From Salinicola acroporae (GTDB taxonomy: Bacteria > Pseudomonadota > Gammaproteobacteria > Pseudomonadales > Halomonadaceae): DNA of 64,000 nucleotides. Of this stretch, positions 17,524 through 27,795 are shown piece by piece; positions within the stretch are counted from its first letter, which is position 1; every line of letters begins with the position of its first letter. Both the position numbers and the translations under genes were made by a program. Under the pieces are notes generated by a model. It searched no databases, had not been told where the DNA came from, and saw only the letters and a list, made by a program, of their open reading frames with translations. Location: assembly GCF_003206615.1 (NCBI RefSeq), contig NZ_PZJW01000002.1, positions 295,803 to 359,802 of the forward strand, written 5' to 3'.

Positions 17524-18354
17524 ATGCGTCATCTGCTCGTCATGTTGATGGTCGGTATGCTCGGCTTTGCCGCCGCCGTCGATCACGCCGAGGCTCGCCG
17601 TATGGGTGGCGGCAAGAGCTTCGGTTCCTACTCGCGCTCGGTACAGCAGCCAACCCCGACCACGACGCGCACCAACGCATCCGCCCCACCCCGCCAGCCC
17701 AGCGCCGGACTGTCGCGCTTCGCCAGCCCGCTGGCGGGGATGCTCGCGGGCGGCCTGCTGGCGTCGCTGTTCTTCGGTGGCGCCTTCGACGGGTTCCGGA
17801 TGATGGACTTCCTGCTGATCGCGCTGGTCGCTTTCATCGGCTTCCGGCTGCTGGCAGGCCGTCGGCGGCACGCCCCGGCCGGTCATCGCGATGAGGGTCA
17901 ACCGCATCACGACACCAGCGCCCAGCCGGCCCCGTTCATGAGCAGCGGCGCACCGGGCATGAACACCGGCGGCATCGCCTCCGAGCCGGAATGGTTCGAT
18001 CGGGAGCGCTTCCTGGCCGGCGCCAAGGAGCACTTCACCACCCTGCAGCGCGCCTGGGACAACAACGACCTGAGCCGGATCCAGGAGTACGTCACCCCCG
18101 AGCTCTACAACCTGCTGAAAACGGAGCGCATGGAGCAGCCGGCCAACAACCGCACCGAGATCGTGCGCCTGTTTGCCGAACTCGGCAGCGTGCAGGAGTT
18201 CAAGGACGAAGCCGAAGCCACCGTGCTGTTCCACGGCGTCCTGGAGGAGAATGGCGAGGAGAACGAGTTCAACGAAACCTGGCACCTGAAGCGGGCGCTG
18301 CGTGACGGTGCACCGTGGTACGTCCAGGGCATCGAGCAGAATCCGAACGCCTGA
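17524..18354 (+). CDS. Tim44-like domain membrane protein
   Basis: 276 residues from the ATG at 17524, supported by a CAGGAGAAC Shine-Dalgarno. It has a signal peptide or anchor (residues 1-23, ending near DHAEA), a glycine/serine-rich segment, two hydrophobic stretches (about 66-82 and 90-107), and a C-terminal Tim44-like domain (about 150-270; EWFDRERFLAGAKEHFTTLQ). Bacterial Tim44-like proteins are membrane-associated and of unclear role. A strong hairpin follows the stop. Confidence 0.88.
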   Translation: MRHLLVMLMVGMLGFAAAVDHAEARRMGGGKSFGSYSRSVQQPTPTTTRTNASAPPRQPSAGLSRFASPLAGMLAGGLLASLFFGGAFDGFRMMDFLLIALVAFIGFRLLAGRRRHAPAGHRDEGQPHHDTSAQPAPFMSSGAPGMNTGGIASEPEWFDRERFLAGAKEHFTTLQRAWDNNDLSRIQEYVTPELYNLLKTERMEQPANNRTEIVRLFAELGSVQEFKDEAEATVLFHGVLEENGEENEFNETWHLKRALRDGAPWYVQGIEQNPNA

Positions 18355-18380
18355 CAAGTTTCGCCCTATCCTCAACAAGA

Positions 18381-18417
18381 AGACCCGAGCCCTGCACTGA
18401 CAGGCTCGGGTCTTTCT
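18381..18417. terminator. Terminator between Tim44-like and SDR genes
   Basis: A perfect 11-bp stem (AGACCCGAGCC with GGCTCGGGTCT) around an 11-base loop is followed by TTTC on the plus strand. It lies between convergent genes and probably serves both directions. Confidence 0.8.
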
Positions 18418-18470
18418 CATGGTGGCGCATCGTTGGCGCCATCAGCTCCGAGATGGCGACGCGATCGCCT

Positions 18471-19298
<828 letters not shown>

Positions 19299-19377
19299 TC
19301 ATCCCGACAACCCTCACCATGCAGGGTGCAGCCGGCGATCACGATACGCAGGCGCGCTCGAGCGGGCGGGGCCCGCC

Positions 19378-20154
19378 CTACAGGATTTCCCGAACCAGCA
19401 CCCATATCGATAGCACGATCAAAAGCGGCGCCACGGTGACCTTGAGCGAGCGCGGCGGCGAACGCTCGAAGGCCCACTGCCCCAGAGCATTGCCGAGCAG
19501 GGCTGGCACCAGCAGCCACGCCGCCCGAGACAGCGTCGTCCCGTCCAACCCTCCGGCCAGCCCGAGCCCGATCAGCGACGCGCCACTGCTGGCAGCGAAG
19601 AACAGAATAGCCGTCGCTCTCAGTGCCACCGGACGCATCCGCTGGTGCAGCAGGTAGAGCATCAACGGGGGGCCACCGGAGGAGGCCAGGGTCATGCAAA
19701 GCCCGGATATACCACCGGCGACGACGCTCGATAGCTGACCGGCCGGCGTCGGCCCCCCGCCCGTCGCATTATCGGTGACCGCGAGCGCCTGGGGCGGTTC
19801 ACGACGCCATAGCAGCGCCAATGCTCCCGCCAGTGCCAACAGGGCGATCGAAATCCGCATGGGTGAAGCCGGGATGGAGGTGATCAGGCTCACGCCGACC
19901 ACGGTCGCGGCGAGCATGCCAAGCAGCAGTCGACGCAGTCGCGGCCAGTCGGCGAGACGGCAAGCCCGCCGCCACAGCCCGATACTGGTGATCAGATCGA
20001 GCAGCAGCGCCAGCGGCACGGCCTCGAGCGGCGGCAAGAACAGCATCAGCCCCAGCGCCATCAGCATCGCAAAACCGAATCCGCAGTAACCTCTGACGAG
20101 ACCGGCAAAACATGCCAGGGTGATGGCCGGCCACAACAGGGGCATCGACGACAT
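19378..20154 (-). CDS. Sulfite exporter TauE/SafE family membrane protein
   Basis: 258-residue inner-membrane protein with about eight hydrophobic segments. The family signature is recognisable in AGLVRGYCGFGFAMLM and in the second half (GGISGLCMTLASSGGPPLMLYLL). The family exports sulfite, sulfoacetate or other organosulfonates. The start at 20154 is supported by GGGAGGGA about 10 bases upstream; an in-frame upstream ATG lacks such support. Its substrate is undetermined. The aminotransferase on the other strand could fit a taurine link, which is inference only. Confidence 0.85.
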   Translation of the reverse strand: MSSMPLLWPAITLACFAGLVRGYCGFGFAMLMALGLMLFLPPLEAVPLALLLDLITSIGLWRRACRLADWPRLRRLLLGMLAATVVGVSLITSIPASPMRISIALLALAGALALLWRREPPQALAVTDNATGGGPTPAGQLSSVVAGGISGLCMTLASSGGPPLMLYLLHQRMRPVALRATAILFFAASSGASLIGLGLAGGLDGTTLSRAAWLLVPALLGNALGQWAFERSPPRSLKVTVAPLLIVLSIWVLVREIL

Positions 20155-20457
20155 CGGCGGAATTCCCTCCCGTTGAGCGCAGGCGACCTTTCGACATGGC
20201 AGCAACCATACTCAGCCGCTCCTGCGCTGGGTAGGGCCAGTTTCCCCATCACCACGGGACATCCCGATGCGTCTGTCACGAGGCCCGACACATTCTGGCT
20301 CTAAGAGATTCGTATGACGCCCCTTAGTCTCTGGGCTGTCAGCGCTTGGCCTGTCGCTCGTGGCCGAGCGCTCACGGCTGACGCGTCGTCATCCCGACAC
20401 GCATTTCAACGCCCACTCGCGCGCCTGCCCTCCGGCACCGATAACAGGAACCTTGCC

Positions 20458-21774
20458 ATGACCGACATTTCCAACGACATCGTCCAGCAACTCGATCGCC
20501 AGCACGTGTTTCACTCCTGGTCGACTCAGGGCAATCTCTCGCCGATGGTGATCGCGGGAGGCAAGGGCTGTCGGCTGTGGGATTACGCGGGCAAGGAGTA
20601 TCTGGATTTCAGCAGCCAGCTGGTCAATACCAACATCGGTCACCAGCATCCCAAGGTTATCGCCGCGATTCAGGCGCAGGCGGAACAGCTGACCACCGTC
20701 GCTCCTGCCCACGCCAACCTGGCCCGCGGCGAAGCCGCCAAGCGCATCCTGGCCCGGGCACCGGCAGGTTTCGGCAAGGTGTTCTTCACCAACGCCGGCG
20801 CCGACGCCAACGAGAATGCCATGCGAATGGCGCGTGCCGTCACCGGCCGCGACAAGATCCTCTCGGCGTATCGCTCATATCACGGTAATACCGGTGCCGC
20901 GATCGTCGCCACTGGCGATCCACGTCGCGTCCCCAATGAATTCGCCCGCGGTCATGCGCACTTCTTCAACCCGTTCCTCTATCGCAGCGATTTCTGGGCC
21001 GGCAACGAGGAAGAAGAGTGCCAGCGTGCCCTGCAACATTTGAAGCGAGTGATCGAGTGTGAAGGGCCCAACAGCATCGCCGCGATTCTGCTGGAATCGA
21101 TCCCCGGCACGGCCGGCGTACTGATCCCGCCCAAGGGTTATATGGAAGGTGTCCGCAAGCTGGCCGACCAGCACGGCATCCTGGTGATCTTCGACGAGGT
21201 CATGGCGGGTTTCGGTCGCACCGGCAAATGGTTCGCGTTGGAGCACTTTTCCGCCAAGCCGGATCTCATCGTCTTCGCCAAGGGTGTCAATTCCGGCTAC
21301 GTCCCCGCGGGTGGCGTCATCATCTCCGATGAGATCTGTCGCTACTTCGACGACCACATGTTCTTCGGCGGCCTGACATACTCCGGACATCCGCTGGCGA
21401 TGGCGTCGATCGTCGCCACGCTGGATGCGATGAGCGAGGAAGGCATCGTGGACAATGCCGATCGGGTCGGCAATGGCCCGTTGGCCGCTGGCCTGCAGCA
21501 GTTGGCACAGCAGCACGCCGTCGTCGGTGAAGCCCGTGGCCTGGGCGTTTTCCATGCGCTCGAACTGGTCAGCGATCGCACCACCCGCTCGCCCCTGCCG
21601 GCCGCCGAGATGGGCGAGATCAAGCGTGCGCTGATCGCCAAGGGCCTGCTGCCGTTCGTGGTCGAAAATCGTGTCCACGTGGTACCGCCGTGCATCGTCA
21701 GCGAGGCGGAAGTGGCCGAAGGGCTGGCGATTCTCGACACGGTGCTTGGCGAGGCCAGCGCTCGACTCGCCTGA
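20458..21774 (+). CDS. Class III PLP-dependent aminotransferase
   Basis: 438-residue omega-aminotransferase. The PLP lysine is K275 in the FAKGVNSGY motif and the PLP-binding aspartate is D246 in the FDEVMAGFGRTG motif. The overall sequence resembles taurine and other omega-amino acid transaminases, so the likely substrate is an amine or omega-amino acid with pyruvate or 2-oxoglutarate as acceptor. The ATG at 20458 follows ACAGGAACC. A strong hairpin follows the gene. It converges with the MocR gene, so shared control is not implied. Confidence 0.88.
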   Translation: MTDISNDIVQQLDRQHVFHSWSTQGNLSPMVIAGGKGCRLWDYAGKEYLDFSSQLVNTNIGHQHPKVIAAIQAQAEQLTTVAPAHANLARGEAAKRILARAPAGFGKVFFTNAGADANENAMRMARAVTGRDKILSAYRSYHGNTGAAIVATGDPRRVPNEFARGHAHFFNPFLYRSDFWAGNEEEECQRALQHLKRVIECEGPNSIAAILLESIPGTAGVLIPPKGYMEGVRKLADQHGILVIFDEVMAGFGRTGKWFALEHFSAKPDLIVFAKGVNSGYVPAGGVIISDEICRYFDDHMFFGGLTYSGHPLAMASIVATLDAMSEEGIVDNADRVGNGPLAAGLQQLAQQHAVVGEARGLGVFHALELVSDRTTRSPLPAAEMGEIKRALIAKGLLPFVVENRVHVVPPCIVSEAEVAEGLAILDTVLGEASARLA

Positions 21775-21795
21775 TCGTCCCTCAGCCCCGGTCCC

Positions 21796-21838
21796 AACGA
21801 CAGACCGCCGTGGCCATGGCCATGGCGGTCTGTCGTGT
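21796..21838. terminator. Hairpin between aminotransferase and MocR genes
   Basis: CGACAGACCGCC (21798-21809) pairs perfectly with GGCGGTCTGTCG (21824-21835), and the loop contains the palindrome TGGCCATGGCCA that can extend the stem. There is no T-run. It sits between convergent genes and probably acts as a bidirectional transcript end. Confidence 0.55.
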
Positions 21839-21901
21839 TGCGGCGATCGATTCGCCCTCGCGCGTTGTCCCCGCGCCGAGCGGCAGGTGCTCGCGTCGCG
21901 T

Positions 21902-23362
21902 CTAGCCGAAAGCCCGCGCCAGGGATCGAATCCCCGGCTCGATTCGCTCGGCGTCGATGGCGCCGAACCCCAGGCGCATGTAGTTGCGCGGCGGCACCTG
22001 GTCGAAGAAGTGTTGAAACCCGGGTTCGATCAACACGCCATGCTGGGCCGCCTGCCATGCCAGCCGCTGAGTATCGACAGCCTCGGGCGCCTCGAGCCAG
22101 AACACGCTGGCATGATCGCCGCCCACTCGGCGGCAATCGGCCAGCTCGCGGCCGATGGCAGCATCCATGATCTCCCAACGCTGACGCATCTCATCGGCGA
22201 ACAGCCGCAGATAGCGATCGTAGTGCCCTTGGGAGAGAAACTGCGCGAGCTGCTGCTGCAGACCGGAAGGCGGATGTCGATACATCAGTCTCCTCAGCGC
22301 GCGCAACTCCTCGATGAGTTCCGCGTCCGCCACGACGTAGCCCAACCTCAGTCCAGGCGAGAGCGGCTTCGACAGACTGCTCATGTAGATCACGCGGGAC
22401 CCTGCTCGGCTCGCCTTCAGCGCCGGTTGGGCGTGCCGGTCGAAGTTGACCTCCGCATCGTAATCGTCTTCCAGCACGATCTGGTCGCGACGCTGGATCT
22501 GCTCGATCAACGCCTCGCGCCGGCGCCGACTCATGGTCACGCCGGTCGGCCCCTGATGGCTGGGCGTCACGTAGAGATAATCGCTGTTCGCCGCCGCCGC
22601 GTCCAGGCACATGCCCTCGCTGTCGATCGACTGATAGCACAACTGTGCCCCTTGACGCAGGAAGACGTTGGCGGCCTCGCGATAGCCGGGGTTCTCCATC
22701 GCTACCCGGGTTCTCGCATCGAACAGTAACTGGGCGATCAGGAAAAGCGCGTTCTGCGAGCCCAGCGTGATCAGGATCTCGTCGCTGCGCGCATGGATGC
22801 CTCGCTTGGGCAGCACCCGGGTACGCAACTGCTCGATCAGCATCGGATCATCCTGATCGTAGCGATCGCTCAGCCAGTGCCGCTCTCGCCGGCCGCCCAG
22901 CAGCAGGCGTGAGGTCTCCCGCCACTGCTCCAGTGGAAACAGGCGCGTATCCAGCTGGCCGTAGACGAAAGGAAATTCGTAGTGCATCCAGTTGCTGGGC
23001 CGAAGAACACCCTGCAAATGGCTCGGCCGATGGGTAAAACGACTGCCCCAAGAGGGTGCATCGACGACCTCGTCTCGGGAGCAGCGGCCCATTTCCGGTG
23101 CATCCGGCTCATGATAAGCATCGTGGAGGTAGTATCCGCTACGCGGACGGCTGACCAGGTAACCATCTTCCACCAACCCTTCGTAGACGAGCGCCACGGT
23201 GTTGCGCGAGATACCCAACTGCAGCGACAGCTTGCGACAGGACGGCAGCGCCTCTTCGGTGGGAATCGTGCCGGTATGAATGGCATCCAGCAGCGCCTCG
23301 CGCAGCTGCTCCTGCAGGCCGCGCTGAACATCGAAATCGAGATGGAAGTAGTGGTCGAGCAT
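21902..23362 (-). CDS. MocR/PdxR family PLP-dependent transcriptional regulator
   Basis: 486-residue fusion of an N-terminal GntR-type winged helix (residues about 10-75; LSLQLGISRNTVALVYEGL) and a fold-type I aminotransferase-like domain. The PLP lysine is in the SSLSKPLSPGLRLGYV motif and the aspartate in the VLEDDYDAEVN motif. MocR proteins sense amino acids or vitamers through PLP. The start at 23362 has GGGAG 8 bases upstream and puts the helix-turn-helix at the normal distance. It is divergent from the symporter-amidohydrolase-GTPase operon, its likely target. Confidence 0.87.
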   Translation of the reverse strand: MLDHYFHLDFDVQRGLQEQLREALLDAIHTGTIPTEEALPSCRKLSLQLGISRNTVALVYEGLVEDGYLVSRPRSGYYLHDAYHEPDAPEMGRCSRDEVVDAPSWGSRFTHRPSHLQGVLRPSNWMHYEFPFVYGQLDTRLFPLEQWRETSRLLLGGRRERHWLSDRYDQDDPMLIEQLRTRVLPKRGIHARSDEILITLGSQNALFLIAQLLFDARTRVAMENPGYREAANVFLRQGAQLCYQSIDSEGMCLDAAAANSDYLYVTPSHQGPTGVTMSRRRREALIEQIQRRDQIVLEDDYDAEVNFDRHAQPALKASRAGSRVIYMSSLSKPLSPGLRLGYVVADAELIEELRALRRLMYRHPPSGLQQQLAQFLSQGHYDRYLRLFADEMRQRWEIMDAAIGRELADCRRVGGDHASVFWLEAPEAVDTQRLAWQAAQHGVLIEPGFQHFFDQVPPRNYMRLGFGAIDAERIEPGIRSLARAFG

Positions 23363-23611
23363 GCCGAGCTCCCGCTGAAAGACGACACACCACTCCTGCA
23401 AGATCCGCGCCATCGCCGCTGGCGACGCGGTCGGGGAAGGCCAAGGCACCGCCAACTGTCTCGACCACGGGGGGAATCTGTCCTGTAGCACCACGGTGAC
23501 GGACTTTAGTATGACATCCACGACGTCACCCAGCCGACGCCGGGGTCATCGCAGCGCCGCCGAAGTGGCTCGGATAGCCGACATAACAACGTCAATCACG
23601 AGGACAAGATC

Positions 23612-25015
23612 ATGGGCAGTACCTTCCACGGCGTCATCGCCTTCGCGCTGATCGCCGCTCTGCTGGTCGCCGGCAGCCTGCTGCGCAGCCGTCTTCCGTG
23701 GCTAAGAGCGAGCCTGATCCCGGGTAGTATCGTTGCCGGCATCGTCGGCTTTGCCTGCCTCTCCACGGGGCTGATCCCCGGCTACGGACCTTCCGACTTT
23801 ACCGCCCTGGCCTTCCACTTCTTCACCCTGAGCTTCATGTCGCTATGCCTGACGGGCAGCCCCAAGCCAGCGGCCGGCGAAAAACGTCACGGCATCGTCG
23901 CCGGCGGGCTGTGGCTGACGCTGATCTGGACCGCCAGCCTCGGCGCGCAGGCCGTGATCGGTTACGGCGTGATGGCGGGCTACGACCTGATCACCGGCAG
24001 CGATCTCAGCCCGCTGCTCGGCGCCATCGTCACCCACGGGTTCACGCAGGGGCCAGGGCAGGCGCTGACCTACGGTACGATCTGGGAGAATGACTACGGG
24101 ATTGCCAACGCCGCCCAGGTCGGCGTGATCTTCGCGTCGCTGGGTTTCGTGGCCGCCTTCGCCGTCGGCGTGCCCGCCGCGCGTTACTTTCTCAAGCGCG
24201 GCCTCAACGCCAACCGCACCTCGACGCTCGACGACGATTTCATCCGCGGTTTCCACACCCCGCAGACCCAGCCTTCCGCCGGCAAGCAGGTCTCGCACTC
24301 GGGTACCGTGGACTCGCTGGCCTGGCATCTCGGCCTGCTGGGAGTGGCCTATGTCATCACCTACGCCTGGCTGACCGTGATGCAGCCGCTGGTCGCAGGT
24401 AACCAGGTGCTCTCGGTCTTCTTCAGCTACAACCTGTTCTTCATTCACGGCCTGACAGTATGCGTATTGATGCGCATGGCGATCGATCGCTTCGGCTGGA
24501 CGGACAAGGTCGATGACGACACGCTCAAGCGGATCACCAGCGGCTCAGTGGATTTCATGGTCGTCGCCACGTTGATGAGCATTCAGATCGCGGTGCTCTC
24601 CGCCCTGCTGATCCCGATCCTGCTGGTCGCGGTGGTCGTGACGCTGGCCACCTTCCTTGGCGCGATGGCGATCGGCAAGCTCATTGGCCGACTCGGGCCG
24701 GAGCGCGCCGTCACCGCCTTTGGCTGCTGCTGCGGCTCGACCGGTACCGGCCTGCTGCTGCTGCGCATGCTGGACGCGGACTTCAGTACCTCGGTGCCCA
24801 AGGAGCTGGCGTTCTTCAATATCGCCATTATCGTGGTCAATATCCCGACGCTGTTCTTCGTTGCTCCCATCGCCCCGACGCTCGGCACCTGGAGCTATCT
24901 GGCGATCTTCGGCGGCTACCTGCTGTTGATGCTGATCTGCATCCCGCTGCTGCTCAAGTGGCAGCGACGTCGGGATGACCGGACACCTTCCGTTCAGGAG
25001 CCGAGCCCCTCATGA
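23612..25015 (+). CDS. GltS-type sodium/glutamate symporter family protein
   Basis: 467-residue inner-membrane transporter with about twelve hydrophobic segments. GltS family features include IPGSIVAGIVGF, the re-entrant loop THGFTQGPGQALTYG and the second pseudo-repeat loop GCCCGSTGTGLLLLRMLD. It probably moves an acidic amino acid or related carboxylate with sodium. ATG with AGGAC upstream. The stop overlaps the amidohydrolase start by 4 bases (ATGA), so the two are translationally coupled. Divergent from MocR. Confidence 0.85.
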   Translation: MGSTFHGVIAFALIAALLVAGSLLRSRLPWLRASLIPGSIVAGIVGFACLSTGLIPGYGPSDFTALAFHFFTLSFMSLCLTGSPKPAAGEKRHGIVAGGLWLTLIWTASLGAQAVIGYGVMAGYDLITGSDLSPLLGAIVTHGFTQGPGQALTYGTIWENDYGIANAAQVGVIFASLGFVAAFAVGVPAARYFLKRGLNANRTSTLDDDFIRGFHTPQTQPSAGKQVSHSGTVDSLAWHLGLLGVAYVITYAWLTVMQPLVAGNQVLSVFFSYNLFFIHGLTVCVLMRMAIDRFGWTDKVDDDTLKRITSGSVDFMVVATLMSIQIAVLSALLIPILLVAVVVTLATFLGAMAIGKLIGRLGPERAVTAFGCCCGSTGTGLLLLRMLDADFSTSVPKELAFFNIAIIVVNIPTLFFVAPIAPTLGTWSYLAIFGGYLLLMLICIPLLLKWQRRRDDRTPSVQEPSPS

Positions 25016-26640
25016 AGCCTCGTATCTTCTCCGCCCGGCGCATTCTGACCATGAACCCCTCGCTGCCGGAAGCCACCCACGTCGCGGTGCGAGATGGTCG
25101 GATTCTCGGCGTCGGCTCGCTGGAAACGCTGGCCGATCTGGGCGATTGCGAACTCGACGAGCGCTTCGCCGACAAGGTGATCCTGCCCGGTTTCGTCGAG
25201 GGCCACAGTCACGCCCTCGAAGGGGTGCTGTGGGAATACCCTTACGCGGGATTCTTCCCGCGCCAGGATCCTGACGGCCACACCTGGCCGGGACTGACCG
25301 ATATCGACCGGCTCCAGCGACATCTCCGGGAACAACTGGCCAAGCTCGACGACGCCACGCCGCTGATCGCCTGGGGCTTCGATCCCATCTACTTCCCGGA
25401 TCGCCGCCTGGATCGCAACGACCTCGACGCCGTCGACGACCGGCGGCCGATCGTCGTGATCCACGCCAACCTGCACATGATGACCGTCAACAGCGCCATG
25501 CTGCGTCTCTCCGGCCTCGAGTCTCACGCCGACATCGAGGGCGTGGTCACCTTCGACGACGGCCGCCCCAATGGAGAGCTGCGTGAGATGGCAGCGATGT
25601 TCGCGATCTTCGACACGCTCGACCTGGATCTTTTCGATCGCGGCAGCGAAGCGGCGACGCTGGAGCGCTACGCGCGCATCGGCCAGCGTCACGGGGTGAC
25701 CACGCTGACCGACCTCTACAACCCGCTCAGCGAGACCGGCGTCGAGAGCATGCAACGCACCTGCCGCCGGGACGACGTCCCGATGCGCCTGGCGCCGGCC
25801 ATGAGTGCACTGACCTATACACCGGAAGACGGTATCGAACGGGTGCTGGGCTGTCGCGAAAGGAGCAGCGACAAGCTGCAGTTCGGCTTGGTCAAGCTGA
25901 TGACCGATGGCTCCATCCAGGGCTACACCGCGCGCCTGATGTGGCCGGGCTACCACGACGGCTCGCCGAACGGGATGTGGAACGCCGAGCCGGAGCGGCT
26001 GACCGAGATCGTCCACCGCTACCATCAGGCCGGGCTGCAACTGCATATCCACACCAACGGCGACGAGGCTGTCGAGCTGATGCTGGATGCCATCGAGTCG
26101 GCACTGGAGCTCTGGCCCCGCGCCGATCACCGCCACACCCTGCAGCACTGCCAGATCATCAGCCACGCCCAGTTGAAACGCGCGGCACGACTCGGGGTGT
26201 GTCTCAACATGTTCGCCAACCACCTCTACTACTGGGGCGACATTCACCGTACCCGCACATTGGGGTTCGAACGCTGCCAGCGTCTCGAACCGCTGGCCTC
26301 GGCAGACCGCCTGGGCATCCCCATCGCCGCCCACTGCGACGCCCCGGTCACGCCGCTGGCGCCTCTGTTCACGGCATGGTGCGCCGTCGCTCGCCAGACC
26401 GCCAACGGCGAGGTACTGGGGCCCGACGAAGCACTGAGCGTGGAACGCGCCCTGCGCCTGATCACGCTGGATGCCGCCTACACCCTGAAGCTCGACGATC
26501 GCGTCGGCAGCCTGGAGGTGGGCAAGTTCGCCGACATGGCCGTGCTCGACGAGGATCCCCGCGACGTCCCGCTGGACCGGCTGGCATCGATCCGCGTGGC
26601 GGCCACGGTCGTCGGCGGCCGCGTCTTCGACAATGTCTGA
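25012..26640 (+). CDS. YtcJ-like amidohydrolase
   Basis: 542-residue metal-dependent hydrolase of the amidohydrolase superfamily (amidohydrolase_3/YtcJ type). The metal-binding HxH is H65/H67 in GFVEGHSHALEG, with further ligands likely in LQLHIHTNGDEA, HTLQHCQIIS and AAHCDAP. The C-terminus returns to the composite beta-sandwich (VGSLEVGKFADMAVLDEDP). Predicted to hydrolyse an amide, formamide or similar bond. The start overlaps the symporter stop by 4 bases and its own stop overlaps the GTPase gene by 8 bases, so substrate entry, hydrolysis and metal supply may be one unit. Confidence 0.87.
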   Translation: MKPRIFSARRILTMNPSLPEATHVAVRDGRILGVGSLETLADLGDCELDERFADKVILPGFVEGHSHALEGVLWEYPYAGFFPRQDPDGHTWPGLTDIDRLQRHLREQLAKLDDATPLIAWGFDPIYFPDRRLDRNDLDAVDDRRPIVVIHANLHMMTVNSAMLRLSGLESHADIEGVVTFDDGRPNGELREMAAMFAIFDTLDLDLFDRGSEAATLERYARIGQRHGVTTLTDLYNPLSETGVESMQRTCRRDDVPMRLAPAMSALTYTPEDGIERVLGCRERSSDKLQFGLVKLMTDGSIQGYTARLMWPGYHDGSPNGMWNAEPERLTEIVHRYHQAGLQLHIHTNGDEAVELMLDAIESALELWPRADHRHTLQHCQIISHAQLKRAARLGVCLNMFANHLYYWGDIHRTRTLGFERCQRLEPLASADRLGIPIAAHCDAPVTPLAPLFTAWCAVARQTANGEVLGPDEALSVERALRLITLDAAYTLKLDDRVGSLEVGKFADMAVLDEDPRDVPLDRLASIRVAATVVGGRVFDNV

Positions 26641-27589
26641 ACCGATGGCCGACCCGATACCGGTCACGCTGATCGCCGGCTATCTAGGCGCCGGCAAGAC
26701 CACCTGGCTCAACGCTCACCTGCGGGACGGCGTGACGCCTGGCACACTGGTCATGGTCAACGATTTCGGCACCATCAACGTCGATGCCGAGCTGATCGAC
26801 TACGCCGGAGAACGACTGCTCAAGCTCAGCAGCGGCTGCCTGTGCTGCTCGTTGAGCGATGAGCTGGGAACCCAGCTCTCGCGCATCGGCCGCTGGTCGG
26901 ATCCGCCCGCCGCGTTGATCATCGAGACCAGCGGCGTGGCCCGGCCACGCCGGATTGCCGACATGATTCGCGTGGCCCGCTGCTTTCGCCTGGCGCGCAC
27001 CGTGACCCTGGTCGACCTGGCAAGCCTTGGCCAGCGCCTCGCCGATGCGCGGGTCGCGGACCTGGTGGCCGACCAGATCCGGAGTGCCGATCTTCTCTGC
27101 ACCAATCGTGGCGAGCGCCTCGATGCCGACGCGCGGCAACGGCAAGCGGATCGACTCCGCGCCCTCAATTCCACGGCCCTCCTCGAGACCGGCCCATCTC
27201 TCCCGACACAGGAGACATCGGAGCCTCCTCCCGCCCCCGATCGTGGGACCTCGGCCTCGACGTCGAATCGTTGCCCGACATGGCAACACCGCCCCACCAG
27301 AGCCAGGGCCCACGGCAACGAACCTGACTGGCAGCGTTTTGCGATCGATCTCCCAGCGTCGCTGTCGCGTTCGGCGCTGGAGGCCATCCTGGCTGATCAT
27401 GCCGTCGGCCTGGCCCGGGCGAAGGGATTTCTCAAGGCCGATGGTCGCCACTACGTTTTCCAGTGGAGCGGCGGTCGCGCCGAGTGGACACCGACAACGC
27501 TGCGACCGGGCGCAGGTACGCTGGTGGGCATCGGCTTCAAGGGTGACGCCTTCGCGGCCTTGGTACAGGCCCTGGCAGCTCTCGGCTGA
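26633..27589 (+). CDS. COG0523 (CobW/P47K) GTPase, putative metallochaperone
   Basis: 318 residues. The P-loop GYLGAGKT is at 16-23, the metal-binding CxCC is CLCC at 69-72, and the G3-like ETSG is at 98-101. The C-terminal CobW_C domain runs from about 230. Known members deliver Zn, Co or Fe to client enzymes. The usual G4 motif (NKxD) is replaced by TNRGE at about 157-161, and a low-complexity Pro/Ser/Thr linker separates the domains. An in-frame ATG at 26645 is an alternative start. The 8-base overlap with the amidohydrolase suggests that enzyme is its client, which is inference. Confidence 0.83.
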   Translation: MSEPMADPIPVTLIAGYLGAGKTTWLNAHLRDGVTPGTLVMVNDFGTINVDAELIDYAGERLLKLSSGCLCCSLSDELGTQLSRIGRWSDPPAALIIETSGVARPRRIADMIRVARCFRLARTVTLVDLASLGQRLADARVADLVADQIRSADLLCTNRGERLDADARQRQADRLRALNSTALLETGPSLPTQETSEPPPAPDRGTSASTSNRCPTWQHRPTRARAHGNEPDWQRFAIDLPASLSRSALEAILADHAVGLARAKGFLKADGRHYVFQWSGGRAEWTPTTLRPGAGTLVGIGFKGDAFAALVQALAALG

Positions 27590-27795
27590 TGGGCTGGCGA
27601 CAACGCCAATCTGGCCAGACGACTGTCGCCAACTGGCTCTATAGCCACCGCCTCGGGATTCTTTAGGGTGGAACCACGATACGCCGCCAAGGCGCAATGC
27701 CATGGCGTGTCTGGCCGATCAGCGATCGGCACGGACCCGCGATCCATCAAGTCCAACAACAATAGCGTTCAACAACAACATAGAGGGTGACCTAC

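Noticed and set aside
19361-19378. GC-rich palindrome at the end of the TauE gene
   Set aside because: A possible hairpin, but it overlaps the stop codon and has no T-run, so a terminator call is not supported.
24994-26667. 557-residue open frame opposite the amidohydrolase
   Set aside because: The plus-strand amidohydrolase has full metal-ligand motifs; the minus frame has no recognisable domain.
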